Below the pieces are notes generated by a model, which was not told the DNA's origin, ran no database searches, and saw nothing but the letters and a program-made list of their open reading frames with translations. From assembly GCF_932526225.1 (NCBI RefSeq), contig NC_064039.1:14962139-15022138 (forward strand): a DNA stretch of 60,000 bases. Reading direction: 5' to 3'. This DNA is from Nematostella vectensis. Lineage: Eukaryota > Cnidaria > Anthozoa > Actiniaria > Edwardsiidae. Positions 41,811 through 54,300 of the stretch are shown here, in pieces. A program made the translations under genes and the position numbers. Each line of letters starts with the position of its first letter. Position 1 is the stretch's first letter.

Positions 41811-43908
41811 GGTGGCGCGCCGAGGTTGCTTTGGCTAAACAGTTTTTACTAAGTTCCCTATATTAGACTCATTTTCGGCGCTATTTTCGTAAATTTTCAG
41901 ATTTTATTAATACATCTATGCTTTATCAGTTTCTGCTTGATTCACTCTTCTTGGAAATCAAATTATTTTTTTCATGCAAGGTAAATGGAAGCCATTTTTT
42001 TATATTAAAATAAAAATATCGGAATCTGCGCGATGATTTTTTTTCTAAATTCACAGTAACACCTAACAATACTCCAGCTTGAAGCACACGAATTTTTTTG
42101 CTTAAAACTGACCTGTTAAACTTCGCGATTGATGAATCTTTATTTTACGCAAAAATTGTCCTCGCAATCTTTGAAAAAATAAATGCACTCTTGCCTACAA
42201 AGATCCATCCCCGAATTTACGCCCCCTGCTAAGTCCACACCCTAAGGCAACTTGTGTGAGAGGGGCAAGAGGACCAGTGTTGCACAAGAATAAATTCCAG
42301 ATGGTCAATTCGAGAGTATTTTTATTAAGATAATTTGAAAACTAAATAATTTATTCCTTTTCAACATTTGATCCCAAGCCGCGCCTCTTCTAAACTATTA
42401 CCCGACGCTATGGCTAAAATAGGCCTTACCGAAAGTACTTACTTAATGCAGTTGCATGTCAAACCTGCGTTTATGAGAAACTAGAATCGAAAGTTGAGGA
42501 TATGAACGCGCTTCAAACGAAGCCCACGCCAGCGTCACACATGGGAATCGACGAGCTGCCTTGTTTGTTTCACGTGACAAATTTGCACGAGCGAAACTGA
42601 GATCCCGATCCCTATTCTATTCCATTTGGTTATGCAACCGCCTTTGAACTCTTTTTCTAGACTCCACCCGTTCCGATTCATTAAAATAAATAATACGTAA
42701 AGTACAAAACAAAAACCCGTCATGTTCTAAGTCGCATTTTACTCATAGAGAGAGAGGGATGCTGGCTAGCGGGGGTGGGTGTGGGGCTTGAAAACCACAA
42801 GTCCAGTGAAAAATTTAAAAAACGTAAAAAAATACCGTGCGAAATAACTGTCAAAAAAACTTCGAGATTGCAAACTTTTTGATAACAATGTTTTTTTTTT
42901 TCAGTGAGAGGGGGTTATGTGTGTTTTATATGATTCTTATCTATAGTTTTTCATAAATTGACAAATTACCTCTTCAAAATATATACCCGTAGCAGTATTT
43001 TTATATTCTTCGGTACTTTAGACTGTATAGAGTGTTTCTTTCAGCGTTCACTTCTTCACAGTAAGCGTTCTCACAGAATAGAGATATCTGTACGAAATGC
43101 ACAACCCGGGGTCTCAGTTTCGCTCGTGCAACTTTGTCACATGTGAAACAAACAAGGCAGCTATCGTCGCTTACCATGTGTGACACTAGCGTGAGTTTCG
43201 TTTGAAGAGCGTTCAGATACTCAACTTTTGATTCTAATTTCTCATAAACGCAGGTTCGACAACTACATCAAGCAAGTACTTTCGGTAAGGCCTATTTTAC
43301 CAATAGAGTCGGGTAATAGTTTGGAAGATGAGCGGGTTGCGCTAAAATGTTGAAAAGGAAAAATTCTTTAGTTTTCAAATTATCTTAACAAAAATACTCT
43401 CGAATTACTATCTGAAATTTATTCTTGCGCAACACTGGTCCTCTTGCCCCTCTCACACAAATTGCCTTAGGGTTTGGACTTAGCAGGGGGCGTAAATTCG
43501 GGGATGGATCTTTGTAGGCAAGAGTGCATTTATTTTTTTCAAATATTGCGAGGACAATTTTGGCGTGAAATAAAGATTCATCAATCGCGAAGTTTGACAG
43601 GTCAGTTTTAAGCCAAAAATTCATGTGCTTCAAGTTGGAGTATTGTTAGGTGTTACTGTAAATTTAGAATAAAATTCATCGCGCAGATTTCGAGATTTTT
43701 ATTTTAATATAAAAATATTGCTTCCTTCTAACTTGCATGACAAAAAAAAATAATTTGATTTCCAAGAAGAGTGAATCTAGCGGAAACTGATAAAGCATAG
43801 ATGTATTAATAAAATCCGAAAAAATTACGAAAATCGCGCCGAAAATGAGTCTTCTGTAGGGAACATAGTATATAAGCTGTTTAGCCAAAACAACCTCGGC
43901 GCGCCACC
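41811..43908. mobile_element. 2.1-kb inverted-repeat (foldback) element with TTAA target duplication
   Basis: Arms of about 800 bp (near 41811-42609 and 43106-43908) are reverse complements with moderate divergence, around a loop of about 500 bp. The outer ends are GGTGGCGCGCC and GGCGCGCCACC, each flanked by TTAA (41807-41810 and 43909-43912). TTAA duplications are typical of piggyBac and Kolobok-type transposons. No transposase frame is seen, so it looks non-autonomous. Confidence 0.85.
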
Positions 43909-45222
43909 TTAATATCTAAAATCTCGACATCTGTGAAATAAATAAATTACTAAATGGAAAATGCTTGTACGATTTTTATGAACCCCGTTGATGCGCTGGG
44001 ATTGAAGCCATTCAAGTGCAGTGAAAAAATGTCCTTCGTCCAATCAGAACCGCGAACGACTTTTCTTCACGGTAAAAAAAAATTTCGTTCGCGCCTCTGA
44101 TTTGCTGAGACCAGTGAACAAACAATAGTTTACTGAATATGTTTCCACCGAGTATTTCTCAGTATGTATATAATAAATGTATATCTAAAATATCTGGGTT
44201 ACTTGCTTGGATTGGCCTTTGAGCGGGAACAAAATGTCGGCGTTTCTTCGGCGTTTCTTCGGCGTTGCTGCCTAGGGAAGTGCGGTCTCTAAGAGCAGCG
44301 TAGGAGGCTACCTTAAGAGCTTGAATTTATATTTACTTCCTTCTTCTTGTAGTACTAAGGGAAAGTTATAATGTAATTTTTTTACTCGTCGATGTATTAT
44401 CATGTCTGTTAGCACTTGCTTGAAAGTGCTATACAGTCTGCCTCTAGACACATGCGTTTTGAACGAGTTCCCTGGGACGAAACGGGGGTTATCTCCCGGC
44501 CTCCAACTCTTCCGCGCTCATCTACAAGCACAGGAAACCCACAGAGAGCGCACGAACAGGGCTGTTAATTTATACATCGGTCTTTATTTCGGTTATATCG
44601 GACATATCTAAAACCAAATATTTACAAATTTACAGACGACAATTTATAGAGTTCTGACATTTAGTCTTTTTTTTTTTCAGCATTTTTGTTTTTTTGGATA
44701 GCGCCTGCTGTATAGCACTGTGTAATATTTGCAACTTGGTTTTTAACGGCGTTTATAAACGTCCTCTTGTGAGTATATCCAGAGTAATACTACATGGTGT
44801 CCATATAGTGAAAAGGGGTCCGTATAGTAAGGTATATCTACAACCTGGTCTCAATGGCGTTAAAAACGTCCTCTTCATTGTATCTACATCCTATATATCT
44901 ACAACCTGGTTTCTGTAGCATGACTCCTCACATCACCGCTAAAAAATGTGAATCTTTTGAGCTGTGAGAGAAACAAATGCACCTGTGAGCTGTACAAGTA
45001 ACAAAATTGGACTAGAGAAAAAAAATCAAATATTCAAAGCAGATTTTCTATGTAAATACAAATTTTCTAGTTCAGTAGACTGCATGGCTTTGCCCCTTTA
45101 CCCCACCTTTCCCAAGAAAAAGAGGAAAAAATTCTAATATTAGTCAGTTGTTCGAGATTCCTCAAATCGTAGAACAATGCTACTACGCCCTGGTTCCTCG
45201 ACCCAGCATTTTGCTCGGCTAT

Positions 45223-45347
45223 TCAATAAGACAAGTTGAAGGCGGCATGAGATGAGGTTGTACGTACTTGAGGCGTATGGGCCTGGGTCGAGCTCAAGGT
45301 GGTGACAGGAGTGTTGGGGGGCGCCGGCGCACTGCTGCTGCATCGAA
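45223..45347 (-). CDS. Gene B: last exon, cytoplasmic tail
   Basis: Phase-matched last exon after TTTCGCAG. It encodes about 41 residues rich in Ser, Thr, Pro and Ala (RCSSSAPAPPNTPVTTLSST), ending FNLSY and a TGA at 45223-45225. The Ser/Thr cluster is a plausible phosphorylation region, and RCSSS could include a palmitoylation site. Confidence 0.72.
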
Positions 45348-48300
45348 CTGCGAAACAAAAAACAACTTATAACAACTTTCAATGAAAAAGACATATCACG
45401 CGATTTATCCGCGGTTTCCGAAGTATTAAAAATGTTTTTGTTTTTGCGCTGAATGCTCTTCAAAGTTATAATAATAGTAATGCAGTTGATGTTCTTGGGC
45501 GTAAATATGTTTTGTGCCCTTCTCGGCGCTCATTTCAACCCTCGCTGCGCTCGGACTAAAATTAACATTTTTACGCCCGCGAACATCAACTATATTGTAA
45601 TATTACCTCGGAAGACGACAAAAGTTAATCTATGAATACTACGCCTTTTGGCAGCCCATAGAATCATGCACCACGATATCTCTATGATGTTTAATAGGCT
45701 TAGGAAAAAGAAACAGTAAGACAGGTTCAAAAAGGCACTGTAGCATTATAAGAACGTATAACATTCGCACCTTTGCAAAAGCGTATCCTGAAGTGCTTCC
45801 AGAATGCGAGAGTCTGTCTGGCATGTGGATTGGAGAGAGTGTAGAGAAGAGGGTTGATAGATGAATTAATGGGAAGAACGAATACTGCTATCCACGCCAT
45901 CACACTTTGGCTCGGGTCATGGAATCTGAATAGGAATAGATCATAGTTTAATCAGGCTGTCAGTGCTCTCGGAACATTGTGCCTCTCTTATTACTGGAGG
46001 TGGCCAGCGCAGGCCAAGCCTCGATATGCTAATTTTAGGTATTATTTCTAAGGTTACGGGGCTTTGTCAGCCTAATACTCACTTGTTAAGAAATGCCATG
46101 ATGCTTATGACGATAATTGGCATCCAGCAACAGAAATCCGTAACGATGATCAGCGCCACGCGAACTGCCAGAGCTGAGTCACGCTTCAGCGTGGAGCGCA
46201 CCGCGCGCGAAGACGTGCGCACCCTCAAGAAGATCGACACATACGCAACCAGGATGAACAAGAACGCAGCGCTATTGAACACGATAAATATCGCGAAAGA
46301 ATAGCCCCAGCCGTGTGGACGAGCGGACGAAAATGCAAGTGGCAGACAGACAGATGTACGTCCGAAATATGGCAGGGCAGCGGACTTGTCGTAGAAATAA
46401 GATGTAAAAACCATCGGTAGAAATGACATAATTGTGAATAGCAGCCAGACAAATGCGCAGATAACACGGGCTGGCTTAATACCCAGCGGACGAGCGCGGA
46501 TGTCAAACACGATACAATTCAGTCTATCTGCAGTTATAATTAACATAATCACGATGGAGACTTCGCTGGAAAGGGTGGAAATGGCACCAGCCACTTGGCA
46601 TAGCATGCCGGTACGCCATTGCACGTCATACCTAAAGTACTCTCCGGTCCATCTAACCCCTTGGATAGCGATAATCCAAAGGTAGACTCCCATCAGAAGA
46701 TCTGCTACGGCGAGATTGGTTAAAAGGAATGACTGGACCCGTGCTTTAGGGTGAGCGCGATGGTGATGGTCTTCTGGGGTCAGGAAATTCCAGTACAATA
46801 AGACATAAAAGTTCCCTACGAGAGCCAGAAAGCCAATGATCCAAATGGATACCTGGAGGGTGGGGTACTTGAGGAGGTCGGAGCAGCTCGAGAAGCGATT
46901 CCCTGGAGACTCGCATACGAGGTCATCTGACTCCTTCATTGCATAGCAACAGAGCACAAGGCTGTCGAGTTTCCTGGCAACAGAATATGTCGTTTCTGAG
47001 TAAGTCAACTTCTTTAGGGCTGTCTTACTAAAGACGAAAGTATGTCAAAGTCGACTACCTGTTGTTTGTAAACGATATTCATCCTCTGGGTAACAAACAC
47101 GACTATTTGCGTATTTTGATTGATTCGTTTCTTAGTAAGATACATAGATATGAAGTTTGCTATAACAACGTAGCAAAAAGCTATCTAGAAGTAACAGAAT
47201 GTCTATCTCTAGCAAAAGATTTGGAATCTAATAGGAGCTCCCTAGCACCGAGTACCAAGGTGCACCAAGGATTAAACCCCAGCATCAGAGAGCTGCTCAA
47301 ATCCTTAACAATAAGGGTTATAAGATGGAATGTTTCACGTCGCTAGAACAAACAAGAGCAGTCTGTCTCTACTTACAAAAACTTCAGCCTTGGAAGACCT
47401 GAAAATGCGTCCTGATCAACGTCCGACTCCACAAGATGGTTGTTATCAAGATACCTGACACAAAAAAATAAAAAAGGATCGTAGATTTTTTTTTTTTTTT
47501 TCAATTTTTCTCTCTAGCGGGAAATTTTAAGAAAAAATCAAAAGATTCTTCTGGCTTCTCAATTCTTTCTCATCATTAATGCATCAGAGAAATTTAGAAC
47601 TAAGCTACTAAGCTTCCCTCTGAAAACAATAGAATTCGAAGGTTATCAAGGTAACATCTAGATAATAGATAATTTTAAAGAAATATTGGCAACAATACTT
47701 ACAGTCTTTCCAGGGAAGCTAGCCCTTTAAACGTCCGCTCGGTTAACCTTTTAATCTGGTTTCCGCTCAAATACCTTGTGTTAAAAAATATACTTTTATA
47801 AGACTTTTAGGGATTTACATCTAGTTTCGGAAAGAAAGTCTTAAGAGTTCTGTTGGTCAAGTATTTATAATTTCTATCAAAGTTACTATGTTTCTATATA
47901 TCAGGAGAACGACCAAGAGAACAGCAAAGATTGCGGTTGGATGCTCCAGGCTAACAAAATACATGTTAATTACCGCTGTAACTTAGTTTGTTTAATAAAA
48001 TGGGTATCAATTGATGGCTTTCTACCTTAAAAGAGTATTTCAGGGGAGCTTTTAGCTTAAACCTTATACTCACCGTGGGGGGGGGGGGGGGGAGGGGGGG
48101 GGTTTGAGGCCCCCAGCACCTTTGATCTGTAATTATTTTTAATTTTTGAACTTGTAGGGCTAGAGCATTGAAATTTGAAGACATTCTAAAATTTATCTGG
48201 GATCAGTTTGGTTTTAAACAAAATTTTGATATGTGTACCCTGGTAACCATAGCAACCAAGTTTTAGACATAGGTTTATTAAAAATTAAGCAAAACGCTTC

Positions 48301-51300
48301 AAGTCGTTAAGATCTATTATTAATACGACGTGCTCAACGTAAATTCATGTCATGTAATCGTTTTATACCAAGTTTTGAAAAAACACAATAACAATTTACA
48401 TCTCTATTTTAGGGGGGGGGGGGTGGGGTTTTTGTTTGTCAATTTTTGACCTTCTCGAAAAATTGCTTGTAGAAATGGCAAAAAACATTCATATCAACCT
48501 GAAACATAAATAAAACTTGAAACAAAGATTAAATATTGTCAATAAGCTTTAGAGTTTGCCACCAAGTTTTTTTTGATTAAAATAAATAACTTTCATTAAA
48601 TCCAAGATGGCGGATTCAAGATGGCGGATGCTGATGTCACATAATTCGCTGTTTCTTTTAAACTAACATCTAAATTTGGCAAAATCCTTTTTATATTCCT
48701 CTATTTTAAAAAAAGGTAGAAAAAAAATTTTTTGGGAAAGATATTTAAATTATTATTTTAATTAAGTCTTTCTTTACCACAGCGCCCTGAGACGTCTGTA
48801 AAATATAGGCCCAACTCCAAAACGTCAAAAATGCAAACTAAACATCACCAGACCCGGATACTCATAGATTCATCCAAGGCATAGACGACCTTCAAAAGCG
48901 CATCTAAGCAATGTAATAGAATTGACTTTTTTGTCAAAATATCAACCTTGATTTCTAACCAATTCGTAAACAAATGCTTAAACTTAGAAACATTTCTTAC
49001 CAAAAAAGACAAAAAATTCCGAACTACAAATAGAGACAAGCAAACACAGATCAAGTCACAAATAGATACCTTTATTGCGCTCCGTCAGGTCCCATTTTAC
49101 AGCAATAAGTCACAATAATCAATGCTAGAACCTCCATTAGAAGCGAGTCACCATGTTTAGCCTATTTTGCATGCCTGCACTGCATCATGGGAGTCTTGGA
49201 AACACCTTGACAGACAGGCGGGCAATCTCCTCCCCCACAATCATAACAGTTTTTTTATGTCTCTTTGCCCCGAAGCCAAACAAAACATTTCCAGGTCCAA
49301 GGAACCCAGAATAAGCCTGAAAACAATTTTTGAATAAGGTTGGGTAGCAAAGATGGCCCACATTGGAAAGTATGAGGCCATTCACCAGAAAATTCCTTTC
49401 TCACTTGGTGAAGCCCAGACAAGGAATTATCCCATTGAATCAACCTCAGCGTGCAAACATCCATAAGAACAGCATTAATTATGCCCAAAAAGACTTCATG
49501 ATGTCCTAAGGCACTCTCCAGATGTGAAAAAGCTGTAATTTTTAAGCAAATTACAAGCAAAACTGTTGTAAGCAACAAGCTGTAGCAGTGCCGTCGCTAG
49601 AAAGAAAAGGCACCGCAGTGCATTGTTGGAAACTTCAAGGCATACCGTCTTGTTGGGTCAGCGGTAGCTTAGCTTAACTGGTAGTGTTGGACTTGAAATA
49701 GGGGGGGAGGTTTCTGTTTTCAGTCTGTTTTTTCTTACAATGTTGCTCAAAAGTACCCAGGAGTGAAAGGGTTAAGACTCCAGTTGCAAACTTATTCCAT
49801 ATTAAAGGTACCATGCCAATCAATGACGTCACAGGTGTCATATATTGTTTTCATAGAAACAGTGTCACTAATAATATATGTCTACTGCAAGTTAATAAGG
49901 TCATCGAAAAAAGACATACAGAAATATACATCGAAAGATGTGCTATTTATAACCTTGAGTCATTAAATGGCGTTATAACGACGTCATATTGTGTTGCTAT
50001 GGCAACACGATATATCATTTTGTTCCTCTTTGTCAGGGGGGAAGAGCCCTCCCTCTGGTCAGAGGAAGCCCCAAAATGCCCGGTCTGAATAGGGTTAAAG
50101 CCGCATTGTCACCAGTTTACTTCCGGAGGTCCGACAGAAACCTCAACAAAAAATCGATTAAAAGACGAGATGTTAAATAGGCCATCCGCTCTACATTATC
50201 AACCGCATCCTCAAAGAAACTTTCAATAAACACACTGCTTTAAATATTTTGAAATATTTTTCGCGTTTTCCGTTAAAAATCATCGGAGATTGTTACGTAA
50301 TCGACCGGAAGAAAACTGGTGACAATGCGGCTTCAAGTAACACAATATAGAAGATTGACAATTGCCGCTTTTTTAGCTTTTTTTCAGACAAACTCTGTTT
50401 GCGTTTTCTTTAGGATATCGTTTTCTCTTTTGGTTTTACTGAATTCAAACTATTTTATACTTAAATACTTTGATATGTATTGACGCATATCGCAGAATAG
50501 ATACCACTCCAGCCAGATGAATAACTGCCATTCCAGAATAATATCATGTGGTGTGTTTATACCAAAGTATTATCATAATAGGATTACGATTTATCTCACT
50601 AGTACATAACTATTTATAGCATAGCTACTTACAGAACGCGTAGTTTCTTAAGACTCTTAAAAAATCCATCAGGAATCTCTTTGATGCTATTGTCTTGCAA
50701 ATACCTAAAGAATAGGAAATTTATTATTCCGACTGAAGACTGAAAAAAACAATTTTTCCCCACAAACTCAAAAGTTTATAAAAGCATCTCATATATGCAT
50801 TGGAAGAATGTCCACAATCATGTCAACAGTAGCATGCTAACCGGCTCTCATTCGGGCTTCTTCGTAAATGTTTTTTTTTTTTTTTTTAATATTGTGAGTT
50901 CTGTGGTGCGCGCGAAGGCCGAGGTGCCTGGGGCGAGGGTGCGAAGAAACGCGAGCAAGCAATAAAACTCCCTCTTTTTGAATCCTCTGCGTTCGCCCAC
51001 AAACGCAGCGCCGTGATTGGCTGAATTTGACATATGTGTCACTCAAGCGTCGGAGCGTGCCAAATTCTGTCGCAAACAGTCAGACCAAAACTTCAATGTG
51101 GTGGAAAGCAATAACGACGAACGCGTCTTTATCTACGCACTGACCTTTGCAGAGTTAGGCTTACAAAAAGATCAAGGTAAAGACAATAAAGTAGCAATAA
51201 CTTACAGAAAGGTCAAGTTCACATTTGTCTGCAGAGCACTCTCTGGAAGGTTCGAGATGAGATTCTGCCGAAGGCTCCTGTGACATAGAAATGCAAAGAT

Positions 51301-54300
51301 CTGCCACTTACAAATTGTGAAAGCACAAATTATCTTTTAAAAGCAGATAGCAACATAAACCTCCCCCTTAAAATGTTGTGCTGATGTTGGAGGTTTACTG
51401 TTCTAAATTTTGTTGATATACTTTTTATGTTGTAAAATAAATTATTATTTTTTTACTATAAGGGATGAATAAACCCTGACGTAAGCAACTTCATGTATAT
51501 TTTCTTTTCTTAGGCTAGAACGTTCTCAAATTGCAGTTGTTGGGTTGCACTTACATAGAAAAGGCATTTAATTCAACCAACAACAGTGCTACGTATACAT
51601 ACGTCGAACCAAGCTTGGACCGAATCAATTTAATAACTAACGCGTGTCCGACTCGAGCTTATTTCCAGTGGCGGCGGAGCCTATTTTTCAGGAGACAATA
51701 CTTTTTAAGTGATTAATTACATAATTTTTTTTGGCAATTTGCACGAAAGAAGTGATTGCCAGTTATTGATAATATTTCATTATTGTCTCAGAACAAAAAA
51801 CACGGGGATATGTATTTTCCCGTGCGAGCGTGCGTTTTGAAAAATAATAAATGCTGCTGGGAGCAGCTAGGGAAATATAATAATTACCGTTACATTTAAG
51901 GCTTAGTTCAAACGTCGTATCATCCATGAGCCGTATTCAATGCAAATGCATGCAAATGAAGATTAAACAATCGACTTTATTCATTTGCATTGAATACGGC
52001 TAATGGATAATACAACGTTTGAGCTTAGCCTAAAATAGGCACATTTGTTGCACAAATTCGCGTTTCAGGCACGTTGTGGCCAGCAAACAAAAAGTCATTT
52101 TGTCTTGCCTTCTGTAACTTCGCCATATTGTTGGTCAGTACGTAAAGCGCATGCTCTTTAAGAGGAGACCCGGCTTTTTGTGGGTGAGACGGCGCACTTA
52201 CAGATTTTGTGCACAAGTTTGAATTTGAATCAATTCACCCTTTCGGCACTAGAAAGTCACGTGCGTTTTACGGGGTCAAAGTCCAACAAATCGTAAACAA
52301 CCCGCGAAAGTTCGGACAAGTCAAGAAGCGGGTGCTTCGTACGAATAAAATGGTGGCAACAACGTATTGTATCATGGCACCTGTAGAAATAAATCTAGAT
52401 TCCTGGAGTTATGAAAGACAAATGGTAATGGGGACACTGTACTATTCTTTCATTTTCCAGGAGAATAAAAGAAACAGAGAAATATAAATAGAATGAATAA
52501 AGAGGTGGAAACACGACGGAAATTCATTCAAGTGTGGCAAGGATATTTATATTTGCAGCTGGCATTTTGTCTACGAAAATGTCACCACAGAAGATAATCC
52601 TGATCCTATACCTGCAGATGTCAGTAAGGGAAGGGTAAGTTATTTATTTTTGGTTTAATTAGTTCCCGACGGCTAACACTAGTGTTATTTTCATAGGTTG
52701 AACGAACGAAATTTCAAGCGAAAGGCGTGTTTGAGCGTTGGACAGAGATAAATTGCCTTCACAAAACAGCAGCGAAAACCGGCTTCATCGCCAGTCGGAT
52801 AAATCTGAACAAGAAAATGCAGCCTTGATAGATTAGAGGTAATCAGTGGTTGAAGATCTCATTCAAGGCTCATTCAAGTGCGGCAAGGACAGTTTTCTCC
52901 ACCCGGAAAACACATCATTCAGTAGTTCGGGCAACGTTCTCGGCGGGAAAAAATTAAATCGTCGCAATCTTCAACTACCAACGGCCTGAAATCTAATAAT
53001 GCCCTAGCCGATGCATGTTTTTTTACACGTCTGGCAATGAGTGTCACCACAGGCTTACCAACCTCTCAGTCAGTCTCCAGTAAACCCCAGTAACTAGCTC
53101 GAATATTTTCACTATTGATCACCTCCTGTAATTGTCCTATAATTGTCTTATATCTTAGAATAAAGGTCACAATAAACTCTCATTGCTTTGTGATGTATTT
53201 ATTAAGAAAAAGCGGTGTTTCTAACGTTTGAGCAGTTGAGGGATTCCGCGTTACTTGACCTATAAAAAGAAGTAAAGGCAGGCAGGCTTCGGAGACATGC
53301 GATCAGAATATAAATATATCCATGTCCCCAGCGATTTTCGGCCTCCCAAACAAACTCTTTCTACCAGAAAAGGCTAAGTTTTTACACATTTCGGCAACAG
53401 AGAGATGATAGAGGAATCCGTAGATGCAACATTCGAATTCAATTTGACAGCGTGGCTTGAATGAACCAATCAGCGTGTCGCTTAACCGACAGCATGCATC
53501 TGGTGACAAATAGCGTTGCAGGGTGACAAATAGCGTTGCAGGGTGTCCTCAGGGTTTTCGCTGCTGTTTTGTGAATTCTCTTTGTCCTACACTCAAACAC
53601 ATCTTTCGCTTGAAATTTCTTTTGTTCAACTTATGAAAATAATATCAGTCTTAGCCGTCGGGAACTAATTAAACCAAAAATAAATAACTTACCCTTCCCT
53701 TATTGACATCTGCAAGGTATAGGATCAGGATCATCTTTTGTGGTGACATTTTCGTAGACAAAATGCCAGCTGCATATATAAAATATCCTGTTTTTCTTTT
53801 CTCTCCTGGCAAAATGGAAGAATAGTACAGGGTCCCAATTGCAATTTTTCTTTCATAACTGCAGGAATCTAAATTCATTTCTACAGGTGCCATGAGCACA
53901 ATGCTTTGTTGTCACCATTTTGTTCGTACGAAAGCACACGCTTCTTGACTTGTCTGAATTTTCGCGGGTTGTTCCCCGTAAAAACGCACGTGACTTTCCA
54001 GCGCCGAAAGGGTGAATTATTATCTTATTTACATAATATATTTCAAGACACGATTCGACTCGGCGACTCGAACTCGAATGAATATATTAACCACGCTCGA
54101 ACTGATTCGCGGCATATCTTGTACCTTTCATGTACCTATTTCCAAAACAATAGATTCGACTGGATATACTCTATGAGGTCCCGACAGAACAGTACGTTAC
54201 ATTGATCAACGGATCACTATTATGGAAACAATACATACAGGACTGTAAGGTTAATCAAGAACGAGACATTAGGGACTGCAGAAAGCGCCATCTCCCCAAG

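Larger units (their letters stand above)
35968..45222. other. Intergenic region between genes A and B
   Basis: Roughly 9 kb with no recognised gene. It should contain the promoter and 5' UTR of gene A and the 3' end of gene B. Open frames such as 35906-36298 (plus) overlap gene A exon 1 antisense and match nothing I know. It holds several G- or C-homopolymer tracts (around 40495, 40750 and 41210) and the inverted-repeat elements listed separately. Confidence 0.6.

Noticed and set aside
49185-49578. Minus-strand overlapping frames that might be a transposase or retroelement remnant
   Set aside because: No catalytic motif or domain could be identified from the sequence.
49658-49735. A tRNA-like stretch, GGTAGCTTAGCTTAACTGG followed by GTTGGACTTGAAAT
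   Set aside because: It resembles the D-arm and anticodon arm of a tRNA-Ser(UGA), but no B box, T-arm or acceptor pairing follows; a G run takes their place. At most a decayed SINE head or tRNA fragment.
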